27,992 nucleotides of DNA from the NCBI GenBank assembly GCA_028823435.1, contig JAPKBK010000002.1:1-27992 (forward strand), given 5' to 3'. The position numbers and the translations under genes were made by a program. Of the stretch, positions 6,550 to 14,380 are shown one piece after another (positions within the stretch are counted from its first letter, which is position 1; each line of letters starts with the position of its first letter). The notes under the pieces were generated by a model. The model saw only the letters and a program-made list of their open reading frames with translations. It made no database searches and was not told the DNA's origin. Source of the DNA: Flavobacteriales bacterium. Lineage in GTDB: Bacteria; Bacteroidota; Bacteroidia; Flavobacteriales_D; Sanyastnellaceae.

Positions 6550-8448
6550 ATGATGAATAAAATCAATTCTCTTAAGGAATACAAGGAAGAGTACAGAAAG
6601 AGTATAGATAATCCAGAGGCTTTTTGGTCAAAAAAGGCTGAAAGCTTCACCTGGAAAAAGAAGTGGGAGAAGGTCTTGAATTGGGAATTTGAAACACCTC
6701 AAGTTGAATGGTTCATCGGAGGGCAACTCAACATTACAGAAAATTGCTTGGACAGACATTTGGACACGAAGGGAGAACACATTGCCATTATATGGGAACC
6801 CAACGATCCAAATGAAGACACCGTTCGCATCACGTATAAAGAACTTCACAAGCGTGTATGTTCATTCGCTAACGTTTTAAAACGCAACGGAGGAAAGAAA
6901 GGTGACCGCATATGTCTTTATATGCCCATGACGCCAGAGCTTGCGATCGCAACGTTAGCATGTGCTAGAATTGGTGCGATACACTCAGTTGTTTTTGCAG
7001 GTTTCTCTGCGAGATCTCTTGAGGACAGGATTAATGATGCGACCTGCAACATTATCGTGACAGCAGATGGTGGATATAGAGGCGCAAAAACAATAGAATT
7101 AAAACACATTGTAGATAAAGCACTTGAAACGTGCCCAAGCATTGAAAAGTCGATTGTACTCAAAAGAACGGGTGGCAAAGTGACCATGAAATCTGGTCGC
7201 GATGTCTGGCTTCATGAGGAACTTGAGCATGTAAATGACATCTGTCCCGCTGAAACCATGGAAAGTGAAGATGCGCTATTTGTCCTATATACCTCAGGCT
7301 CTACAGGGAAACCGAAAGGGGTTGTCCATACATGTGGAGGGTACATGGTGTATGCCGAATACAGCTTTCGAAATGTCTTTCAATACAAGGATGGAGATGT
7401 TTACTGGTGCACGGCAGATATCGGCTGGATTACTGGACACACATACATTGTATATGGACCACTTCTATCGGGAGCTACAACAGTGATGTTCGAGGGTGTG
7501 CCTACATATCCTGATTCAGGCAGGTTTTGGGAAATCTGTGACAAACATCAGGTCAACTTATTCTACACTGCGCCGACAGCAATTCGAGCGCTCCAAGCAT
7601 GTGGGAAAGAATTTGTGAACCCATATAAACTGACGTCACTTCGGGTCTTGGGATCTGTAGGAGAGCCCATCAATGAAGAGGCTTGGCATTGGTACAACGA
7701 CGAAATCGGAAAAGGCAAATGCCCCATCGTAGATACATGGTGGCAAACAGAAACGGGGGGAATCATGATTTCTCCATTGGCGGGGATTACAAAATTGAAG
7801 CCCAGTTATGCGACGCTACCCCTACCTGGAGTTCAACCCTGTCTTGTCGATTCTGACGGACACGAAATTGAGGGGAATGATGTACAGGGAAATCTATGTA
7901 TCAAATTCCCCTGGCCCAGCATGATTCGGACCACATATGGAGATCATGAAAGATGTAAGCAAGTATATTTTTCTACGTATCCAGGGAAATATTTTACGGG
8001 GGATGGCTGTAGACGAGATGAGGATGGATACTATCGGATTACAGGACGGGTGGACGATGTCATTAACGTCAGTGGCCACCGGTTCGGTACAGCAGAAATA
8101 GAAGCCGCAATAGATGAGCATGAGAATGTCGTTGAAACTGCTGTTGTAGGTTATCCGCACGACATCAAAGGTCAGGGCATCTACGCGTATGCCATTTGCC
8201 ACAACGTGCCCACTGATATGGAAGCCTTTGTTGTGGAAGTCAACAAAACGGTCGTGGAAATTATCGGCCCCATCGCAAAACCTGACAAAATCCAAATCGT
8301 GATGGGTCTCCCGAAAACGCGTTCTGGAAAGATCATGAGGCGGATTTTAAGAAAAGTAGCCGAGGGTGAAGTGACAAACCTGGGGGATACATCTACACTT
8401 CTTGACCCAAGTGTTGTTGCGGATATTATAAAAGGTGCTGGTCTTTAG
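6550..8448 (+). CDS. acs: Acetyl-coenzyme A synthetase (acetate--CoA ligase, AMP-forming)
   Basis: Acs activates acetate to acetyl-CoA through acetyl-AMP in the cytoplasm. The 632 residues are a normal length. It has the adenylation P-loop 'YTSGSTGKPKGVVHT' at 247-261, the acetate/AMP motif 'DTWWQTETGG', the hinge 'YYRITGRVDDVINVSGHR', and the C-terminal catalytic Lys in 'RSGKIMRR' (Lys at about 594), the residue that is reversibly acetylated in characterised Acs enzymes. The N-terminal 'PEAFWSKKA' is typical of the family. It follows the lolD-like gene by 14 bases on the same strand and may be co-transcribed, though the functions are unrelated. It converges with the RDD protein, leaving 10 bases between the stop codons. 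Confidence 0.97.
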   Translation: MMNKINSLKEYKEEYRKSIDNPEAFWSKKAESFTWKKKWEKVLNWEFETPQVEWFIGGQLNITENCLDRHLDTKGEHIAIIWEPNDPNEDTVRITYKELHKRVCSFANVLKRNGGKKGDRICLYMPMTPELAIATLACARIGAIHSVVFAGFSARSLEDRINDATCNIIVTADGGYRGAKTIELKHIVDKALETCPSIEKSIVLKRTGGKVTMKSGRDVWLHEELEHVNDICPAETMESEDALFVLYTSGSTGKPKGVVHTCGGYMVYAEYSFRNVFQYKDGDVYWCTADIGWITGHTYIVYGPLLSGATTVMFEGVPTYPDSGRFWEICDKHQVNLFYTAPTAIRALQACGKEFVNPYKLTSLRVLGSVGEPINEEAWHWYNDEIGKGKCPIVDTWWQTETGGIMISPLAGITKLKPSYATLPLPGVQPCLVDSDGHEIEGNDVQGNLCIKFPWPSMIRTTYGDHERCKQVYFSTYPGKYFTGDGCRRDEDGYYRITGRVDDVINVSGHRFGTAEIEAAIDEHENVVETAVVGYPHDIKGQGIYAYAICHNVPTDMEAFVVEVNKTVVEIIGPIAKPDKIQIVMGLPKTRSGKIMRRILRKVAEGEVTNLGDTSTLLDPSVVADIIKGAGL

Positions 8449-8458
8449 CAGCAGAGAT

Positions 8459-9007
8459 TTAAATCAAATCTTTTTTGTGATAGATCGCTGTTTTTGCGAG
8501 CTTATCGTGCAGTGCTTGACGTTCTTCAGACAGCGCTAAAAAGCACCCCAAGAACATCACAATGCCAATTAAAGATCCGATGGGTTCAAGAAAAACGAGC
8601 CCCGTGATTAGTGCCACCATGGAAAAAACACTTGATGCATTTTTAATCGCCCAGCGCTTTAAATAAAGACCTGTGTCTCCTGCACGTCCATCTTCATTGC
8701 CCACTTTAAATCCAAGCACCATTTTTCCAGGACTTGCTCCTGCAAATGCTTCAATCAGAGAGTACAAAAAATAACCGATAATGATGCCACTGATCAACCC
8801 CAGCAGCGCACCTATTCCAGCGCCAAGTCCTGCGGCTTCTAAGGCAATTTCCATTTCAGCTTGATCATCAACAGCCAAACCCAACGCGCCTCCAGCCGTC
8901 AAGCCTAACACCCCAAAGATGGCTGCCAATACGCCAGCCAAAACACCAGCAAAAACCCAATCTAATGCTGCAGCACCCAGTCTTGAAGAAAATCCGATAC
9001 GGTTCAT
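8459..9007 (-). CDS. RDD family integral membrane protein
   Basis: This is a 182-residue membrane protein with the RDD motif: N-terminal 'SSRLGAAALDWVFAG' holds the Arg and first Asp within the first helix, and 'GASPGKMVLGFKV' precedes the later helices. Four hydrophobic segments are visible, two of them Gly/Ala-rich. I chose the ATG at 9007 over a TTG at 9019, because the TTG would overlap the stop of the upstream gene and adds only three residues. The upstream T9SS gene stops at 9009, a one-base gap, so the two are probably translated together. RDD proteins have no single known function; some are linked to ion transport or stress. Confidence 0.85.
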   Translation of the reverse strand: MNRIGFSSRLGAAALDWVFAGVLAGVLAAIFGVLGLTAGGALGLAVDDQAEMEIALEAAGLGAGIGALLGLISGIIIGYFLYSLIEAFAGASPGKMVLGFKVGNEDGRAGDTGLYLKRWAIKNASSVFSMVALITGLVFLEPIGSLIGIVMFLGCFLALSEERQALHDKLAKTAIYHKKDLI

Positions 9008-9008
9008 A

Positions 9009-10139
9009 TTAATTGACAATTAAAGAGGTAGAATAAAGCAGTGAATCAGAATATATTGACACGATATAAAGTCCGGAAACCAAATCCCCATCAAGGAAGA
9101 CCCTCTGAGCGTTTGGATTCACTTTTTGTGTCAAGATTTCTCTTCCTGAAGCATCTGCAATGACAATGTATTTCGCTCGCGATGACATGGCATTGAGATC
9201 AATCACAAACTGGTCATGAGATGGGTTTGGAAAAATGTTAGGAGAACGTTGAATCGTTGTTTCAGAAACGGAAACGACAGGACAGTAAACACCATCTGGG
9301 GCTTGTTGGGGTAATTTATTCAAAGGGTTAGTGATGATCGAATAAATCATGAGGTCAGTCGAAGCGAGAAGTTCTGGAGAGCATAACTCCCATTCTTCGG
9401 CAATAGCATCGCAAATGTCAGGCGTATTTAACACGCCCATATTTGTCGCCAAAGCCCAATACAAGTATTCAATGGCCATACACTCGTAATCACATGTAAC
9501 ATCTGTGTAATGAAACCATGCTTCTTCTGGGTATGAACCAGGAATTCCAAGGAACTGACCTCCGCGAGCCAGATCCATTGCTTGAACCAATTGAGATGCT
9601 CCTGCTGGCCACAAAGCGAACATGGACGGGTATAATTCCGTATGGCCGCACCCATTAATGGTATGTAAAATTTCTTCAAGACAGGCCTCAGAAAACCAAT
9701 CCAAAGGTGAATCCGGTGCTATCTCGTCAGAATACAATACTGCGTGAACACAAAATGTGTCGTCAAAATTATCCATCATCGCCTCTTCCGCAGGTGAACC
9801 CTCAGCTAGAAAAAGTGGCATTGTGGCATTTACATTGGACAATTGTTCACCAAGTTCAACATCATCAATGAGTCCATCTTCATTGTTATCTAACAATTCA
9901 GCGCCTATAGAAGCAGCATGAAGTAGCTGGGCATCACTCACGCCAGGCTCGGCATAAAACTGAAGGACACCAAGAACGTCGACAAATCGATCAAATTCTT
10001 GGAATGCTGGTGATGACAAGTTGGGGTTTGGGAGAATTTCAAGGCAAGATGCTGATTGGGAAAAACTGGTGTTCACCAGCAGTAGAACGAAAGGAACAGA
10101 CAACAAATATCGCATTGAGAAAATTATGGTTTGAAACAT
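9009..10139 (-). CDS. T9SS-exported protein with an EF-hand loop; central domain not recognised
   Basis: This is a 376-residue secreted protein. The signal peptide is clearest if translation starts at the internal Met9 (10115), where 'MRYLLSVPFVLLLVN' leads to 'SFSQ'; the ATG at 10139 adds eight residues. Residues 84-95 form a complete EF-hand calcium loop of the form DNNEDGLIDDVE. The central region at about 120-260 is rich in Cys, His and acidic residues, with 'EEILHTINGCGHTE' at 155-168 and 'CDYECMAIEYLYWAL' at about 216-230; I do not recognise it. Residues about 298-376 are a type IX sorting domain starting 'SPNIFPNPSHDQFVIDL' and ending 'SLIVN'. It is followed after one base by the RDD protein. 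Export is confident; activity is unknown. Confidence 0.85.
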   Translation of the reverse strand: MFQTIIFSMRYLLSVPFVLLLVNTSFSQSASCLEILPNPNLSSPAFQEFDRFVDVLGVLQFYAEPGVSDAQLLHAASIGAELLDNNEDGLIDDVELGEQLSNVNATMPLFLAEGSPAEEAMMDNFDDTFCVHAVLYSDEIAPDSPLDWFSEACLEEILHTINGCGHTELYPSMFALWPAGASQLVQAMDLARGGQFLGIPGSYPEEAWFHYTDVTCDYECMAIEYLYWALATNMGVLNTPDICDAIAEEWELCSPELLASTDLMIYSIITNPLNKLPQQAPDGVYCPVVSVSETTIQRSPNIFPNPSHDQFVIDLNAMSSRAKYIVIADASGREILTQKVNPNAQRVFLDGDLVSGLYIVSIYSDSLLYSTSLIVN

Positions 10140-10328
10140 TTATCTAATGTACGCTAACTAATCCAAAGGTGCTTAAATACGTAACATAATGAGGGTGTTG
10201 TATCAATGAAATGAAGCATCTTTTATTTTGGTGGCATCGCTATATTTTCACATCTATTACCGTTGGATTCTTTCATCTATTGAGTTAAAAATAACACTGA
10301 TTCTTATTCATATAAAATACATTGTTAA

Positions 10329-10364
10329 TTTGTTATGCATGCATAGTATTTTAGACTACTTTTG
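10329..10364 (+). promoter_or_regulatory. Promoter of the marR-fad operon
   Basis: TTTG at 10329-10332 and TACTTTTG at 10357-10364 (an exact TAnnTTTG match) are 24 bases apart, one more than the usual range. The marR ATG is at 10374, leaving a leader of only a few bases. A perfect 12-bp palindrome lies between the two elements. Confidence 0.55.
10334..10345. promoter_or_regulatory. 12-bp palindrome, candidate MarR operator
   Basis: TATGCATGCATA is perfectly self-complementary and lies between the -33 and -7 elements of the fad operon promoter. This is where a bound repressor would block RNA polymerase. MarR-family dimers bind such short dyads next to their own genes, so autoregulation with fatty-acyl or CoA-ester release is plausible. 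The binding itself is inferred. Confidence 0.45.
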
Positions 10365-10373
10365 CCGATACAA

Positions 10374-10823
10374 ATGAAACGACAAGAAACAATAGACTTT
10401 AACTTGAGGTGGGGATGGGCCAAACTTGCACGCCTTTACTCTGCGGAAGCTGAAAGACGTGGCATCACCTTGTCAGTGGGCTATGCACTGTTAAGCATAG
10501 AGAGAGCTGGAACGCCCAGCACAAAGCTTGGGCCGAGAATGGGTATGGAGCCCACTTCATTGTCTAGGACTTTAAAGGGTATGGAAGAAAAAGGTCTTAT
10601 AGAACGTCGTCCTGACAAGGTCGATGGAAGATCTGTGAGAGTCTTCTTAACGCCACTGGGCCTTGACTCAAGACGCCAGGCCAGGGATTTGGTCATCGGC
10701 ATCAATGAAAGGTTATCTACAATGCTAGGTGGCGAGACAATACAACAATTAAATGATGGTCTTCAAAAACTCAATACAATTCTTGAAGACCCTGAACATC
10801 TTATACCACTCCAATTAAAATGA
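10374..10823 (+). CDS. MarR-family transcriptional regulator, first gene of the fad operon
   Basis: This is a 149-residue winged-helix regulator. The winged helix is visible in 'TKLGPRMGMEPTSLSRTLKGMEEKGLIER' split around residues 45-75, followed by the wing 'PDKVDGRSVRVFLTPLG', which matches the DxRs signature of MarR proteins. I start it at ATG 10374 rather than TTG 10362, because the TTG overlaps the -7 promoter box. Its stop overlaps the fadN start in a 4-base ATGA, so it is translationally coupled to the enzymes it presumably controls. The position suggests a repressor of beta-oxidation analogous in role to FadR regulators. The ligand is unknown; acyl-CoA is a reasonable guess from context. 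Confidence 0.9.
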   Translation: MKRQETIDFNLRWGWAKLARLYSAEAERRGITLSVGYALLSIERAGTPSTKLGPRMGMEPTSLSRTLKGMEEKGLIERRPDKVDGRSVRVFLTPLGLDSRRQARDLVIGINERLSTMLGGETIQQLNDGLQKLNTILEDPEHLIPLQLK

Positions 10824-13189
10824 ATACACCTATTAAAACGCACGAGATACGCAAAGTAGCCGTATTGGGGTCTGGAGTTATGGGGTCTGCCATAGCTTGC
10901 CATTTGGCCCAAACCGGTTCTGAGGTATTGCTGCTTGACCTTCCATCAAAAGAGGGTCCAAGGAACGCTCCTGCAGAAGGCGCATTAAAGGCATCTCTCA
11001 AATCAAAGCCCTCCCCGCTCTACACAAAACGATTTAGGAATCGCATAGAATGCGGGAATTTTGACGATGATTTAGAGAAAATTGCTGGATGCGACTGGAT
11101 TATTGAGGTCATTGTAGAAAGACTCGATATCAAACAACAGCTTTTTGAAAGGGTCGAAGCGTTTCGCAAGCCTGGAACGCTCATTTCATCCAACACCAGC
11201 GGGATTCCTATTTCTCAATTAAGTGAAGGACGCTCTGACGATTTTCAAAAGCATTTCTGTGGCACACACTTTTTTAACCCGCCAAGATATCTTCAACTCC
11301 TTGAAATTATTCCTGGACCCAAAACCGAGCAGAGGGTCATTGACTTTTTCATGGGATATGGTGAAAGCATCCTCGGAAAGCAGTCAGTACTTTGCAAAGA
11401 CACGCCTGCATTTATTGCAAACAGAGTTGGTGTTTTTGCAATTCAAGCACTCTTCCATACTGTAGAAGACATGGGGCTTTCGGTCGATAAAGTGGATAAG
11501 CTTACAGGACCAGCGATGGGAAGACCTAAGAGTGCAACATTTAGAACGTGTGATGTTGTAGGTCTTGACACACTTGTGCATGTTGCAAATGGAGTCGCGT
11601 CAAATTGTCCTGATGACGAACGGTCTGAATCGTTTGCCATCCCCAAATATGTTCAGCATTTGGTGGACAACAATTGGCTTGGAAGTAAATCTGGTCAAGG
11701 TTTTTATAAGAAGTCTAAAGACGACAAAGGCAAACGTAAAATACTTGTCCTTGACCTTAAGACGTTAGAATATAGAGAAAAGGAAAAAGTAAAATATGCA
11801 ACGCTAGAAGCTGCAAAACAAGTGGACAATCTTAAGGATCGGACAAAGTTGCTTTTTAACGGAACAGACGAAGCTGGAGATTTCTACAGAAGAATATTTA
11901 CCGATGTATTCTCATATGTGAGTTACAGGATCCCTGAGATTAGTGATGAAATTTTCCGCATTGATGATGCCTTAAGAGCAGGATTCGGTTGGGAATTAGG
12001 CGCGTTTGAAAGTTGGGATGCGATAGGCATTCAAGCGGCTTCAGAAATCGCGAAGGAACGTGGTCATCAAGTTGCGGGCTGGGTGAATGACATGCTTGAA
12101 GCAGGTCATGATACATTTTACAGAGTCACAGATGGTGTGAGAGAATGTTACGACCCGACAAGTAAAACATATAAAGTCATTCCTGGTCAGGAAGGAAGAA
12201 TAAATCTTGAGTATGTTGACAATGTGGTTTGGTCCAACAGTGGGACAACCATTAAGGACATCGGCGATGGGATCCTCAATATTGAATTCCATACAAAGAT
12301 GAATTCGATAGGCGCGGAAGTCTTACAAGGTTTAAACAAAGCCATCGATCTGGCTGAAGAAGGATACCGGGGATTGGTCGTGAGTAACAACGGCGCAAAT
12401 TTCAGCGCAGGCGCGAATGTGGGTATGATTTTCATGCTTGCAGTTGAACAAGAATGGGAGGAGCTTGATGCCGCTGTGAAATACTTCCAAGACACGATGA
12501 TGAGAATGCGTTACTCGGGAATCCCCGTTATAGCAGCACCTCACAACATGGCTTTGGGTGGCGGATGTGAACTTTGTCTTCATGCAGATAAAGTCATTGC
12601 ACACGCTGAAACATATATGGGACTCGTAGAGTTTGGCATAGGCGTCATCCCTGCAGGGGGAGGTACGAAGGAATTTGTATTGCGATTGTCAGATTCATTA
12701 AAGGAAGGAGATATTCGAATTAATGCAATGAGAGACAGCTTCCTTACAATAGGACAAGCAAAAGTAGCTACATCTGCATACGAGGCGTTTGAACTTGGAT
12801 ACCTGGTTGAAGGTGTGGATGAGGTTTGTGTCAATCGCAGAGACCTTGTTTCTAGGTCGAAGGCTGCGGCGATTCAACTGGCTGATGCTGGCTACACAAG
12901 ACCCATCGAACGCAAAGACATTACTGTTTTAGGCGCGGAAGGAATGGGAATCGTTTATGCAGGAGCAAATGCAATGGCAGTGGGAAAGTATATCTCTGAA
13001 CACGACAAACTGATCAGTGAAAAGCTGGGAAGGGTCATGTGTGGAGGTGATTTGACTGCGAAGCAAGAAGTCAGCGAGCAATACCTATTAGGTCTTGAGC
13101 GCAGAGCTTTTGTGGAACTCTGTACGGAACGCAAAACGTTAGAACGAATGCAGTCGCTTATTCAAAAAGGTAAAATACTACGTAACTAA
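10820..13189 (+). CDS. fadN: 3-hydroxyacyl-CoA dehydrogenase / enoyl-CoA hydratase bifunctional enzyme (FadN type)
   Basis: This enzyme catalyses hydration of trans-2-enoyl-CoA and NAD-dependent oxidation of the 3-hydroxyacyl-CoA in beta-oxidation. It has 789 residues with the dehydrogenase first and the hydratase last, the reverse of E. coli FadB and the same order as Bacillus FadN. The NAD loop is 'GSGVMGSAIA' at 17-26. The dehydrogenase catalytic set is His150 in 'GTHFFNPP', Glu162, and Asn201 in 'DTPAFIANR'. The hydratase region at about 470-700 has 'NFSAGANVGM' and 'ALGGGCELCLHAD' with one catalytic Glu, and 'GLVEFGIGVIPAGGG' with the other. It overlaps marR by four bases and precedes fadA by six. 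All catalytic residues I can place are intact. Confidence 0.95.
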   Translation: MNTPIKTHEIRKVAVLGSGVMGSAIACHLAQTGSEVLLLDLPSKEGPRNAPAEGALKASLKSKPSPLYTKRFRNRIECGNFDDDLEKIAGCDWIIEVIVERLDIKQQLFERVEAFRKPGTLISSNTSGIPISQLSEGRSDDFQKHFCGTHFFNPPRYLQLLEIIPGPKTEQRVIDFFMGYGESILGKQSVLCKDTPAFIANRVGVFAIQALFHTVEDMGLSVDKVDKLTGPAMGRPKSATFRTCDVVGLDTLVHVANGVASNCPDDERSESFAIPKYVQHLVDNNWLGSKSGQGFYKKSKDDKGKRKILVLDLKTLEYREKEKVKYATLEAAKQVDNLKDRTKLLFNGTDEAGDFYRRIFTDVFSYVSYRIPEISDEIFRIDDALRAGFGWELGAFESWDAIGIQAASEIAKERGHQVAGWVNDMLEAGHDTFYRVTDGVRECYDPTSKTYKVIPGQEGRINLEYVDNVVWSNSGTTIKDIGDGILNIEFHTKMNSIGAEVLQGLNKAIDLAEEGYRGLVVSNNGANFSAGANVGMIFMLAVEQEWEELDAAVKYFQDTMMRMRYSGIPVIAAPHNMALGGGCELCLHADKVIAHAETYMGLVEFGIGVIPAGGGTKEFVLRLSDSLKEGDIRINAMRDSFLTIGQAKVATSAYEAFELGYLVEGVDEVCVNRRDLVSRSKAAAIQLADAGYTRPIERKDITVLGAEGMGIVYAGANAMAVGKYISEHDKLISEKLGRVMCGGDLTAKQEVSEQYLLGLERRAFVELCTERKTLERMQSLIQKGKILRN

Positions 13190-13195
13190 AATATC

Positions 13196-14374
13196 ATGGA
13201 CGCATATATAATTGGAGGGTATCGATCTCCTGTAGGAAGATCAGGTAGAGGCGTATTTCGTTTCATGAGACCAGACGATCTCGGAGAACAAGTGATTCGT
13301 AAACTCATGTCCGATTTTCCTCAACTTGACAAGGAGAGAATAGATGATGTTATTGTTGGAAATGCGACGCCAGAAGCTGAGCAAGGACTGAACATCGGTC
13401 GGATGGTTTCTCTTATGGGACTGGACACCGAGAAAGTTCCTGGGATGACTGTGAACAGGTATTGCGCTTCTGGATTAGAATCGATCGCAATCGCTTCCGC
13501 AAAAATTCATGCGGGCATGTCAGACTGCATTATTGCGGGGGGCATTGAGACGATGTCACCGATTCCCTTTGGCGGTTGGAGATTGGTGCCAAATGCAAAA
13601 GTTGCCAAGAACAACCCTGAATGGTATTGGGGCATGGGGCTCACTGCAGAAGCTGTGGCAAATGACTACAACATTAGTCGTGAAGACCAAGACGCTTTTG
13701 CCGTGGAAAGCCACATGCGTGCAGCAGCAGCCATTGACGCAGGTAGATTTGCAACTGGCATTGCACCGATCACAGTAGAAGAAACATATTTAGATAAGAA
13801 CGAAAGACCCGCTACAAGAAGTACAATCATAGATACGGATGAAGGCGTGCGCAGGGGGACTTCACCTGAAGCGCTCGCAAAACTTAGAGCTGTATTTACT
13901 CAGGGAGGCTCAGTCACAGCCGGAAACAGTTCTCAAACATCTGACGGGGCTGCATTCGTACTCATCGTGAGTGAGCGCATGCTTAAAGAATTAGATGTAG
14001 AGCCTATCGCAAGACTTAAGGCATACCATGTGAGCGGACTTGAACCTCGGGTGATGGGTATGGGTCCCATTCACGCTGTCCCCAAAGCACTGGAGAGAGC
14101 TGGATTAAAGCCTGGAGATATCGATTTGTATGAATTAAATGAAGCTTTTGCTTCTCAAAGTGTTGCTGTATCACGTGAGTTGGGACTTGATCCCGCTCAG
14201 GTAAATGTCAATGGAGGAGCGATTGCATTGGGCCACCCTCTCGGGTGCACCGGATCGAAACTCACCATTCAACTGTTAGATGAATTAAAGCTAAGGGAGG
14301 GGAAACACGGAATTGTAACGATGTGTGTCGGAACCGGGCAAGGAGCCGCTGGCGTATTTGAACTTCTTAAATAA
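13196..14374 (+). CDS. fadA: Acetyl-CoA C-acyltransferase (3-ketoacyl-CoA thiolase)
   Basis: This thiolase cleaves 3-ketoacyl-CoA to acetyl-CoA and a shortened acyl-CoA, the last step of each beta-oxidation turn. The 392 residues are the standard thiolase length. The nucleophilic Cys90 is in 'VNRYCASGLESI', the C-terminal 'NGGAIALGHPLGCTG' carries His347, and 'GIVTMCVGTGQG' carries the proton-donor Cys377. It sits six bases after fadN and six bases before fadE, so it is in one transcript with both. A biosynthetic acetoacetyl-CoA thiolase has the same motifs, but the operon settles the degradative role. Confidence 0.95.
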   Translation: MDAYIIGGYRSPVGRSGRGVFRFMRPDDLGEQVIRKLMSDFPQLDKERIDDVIVGNATPEAEQGLNIGRMVSLMGLDTEKVPGMTVNRYCASGLESIAIASAKIHAGMSDCIIAGGIETMSPIPFGGWRLVPNAKVAKNNPEWYWGMGLTAEAVANDYNISREDQDAFAVESHMRAAAAIDAGRFATGIAPITVEETYLDKNERPATRSTIIDTDEGVRRGTSPEALAKLRAVFTQGGSVTAGNSSQTSDGAAFVLIVSERMLKELDVEPIARLKAYHVSGLEPRVMGMGPIHAVPKALERAGLKPGDIDLYELNEAFASQSVAVSRELGLDPAQVNVNGGAIALGHPLGCTGSKLTIQLLDELKLREGKHGIVTMCVGTGQGAAGVFELLK

Positions 14375-14380
14375 ATTATC

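Noticed and set aside
5885..8448. lolD-acs as a functional unit
   Set aside because: The 14-base gap supports co-transcription only; lipoprotein transport and acetate activation have no evident link.
8456..8465. 10-bp palindrome GATTTAAATC at the acs/RDD convergence
   Set aside because: It is AT-rich, too short and has no loop for a terminator; it is probably chance sequence at overlapping 3' ends.
9007..9019. TTG start for the RDD protein
   Set aside because: It would overlap the upstream coding end; the ATG three codons later gives a one-base gap and keeps the RDD helix complete.
10362..10376. TTG start for marR four codons upstream
   Set aside because: The TTG overlaps the -7 promoter box, so it would lie upstream of the likely transcription start; the ATG at 10374 fits better.
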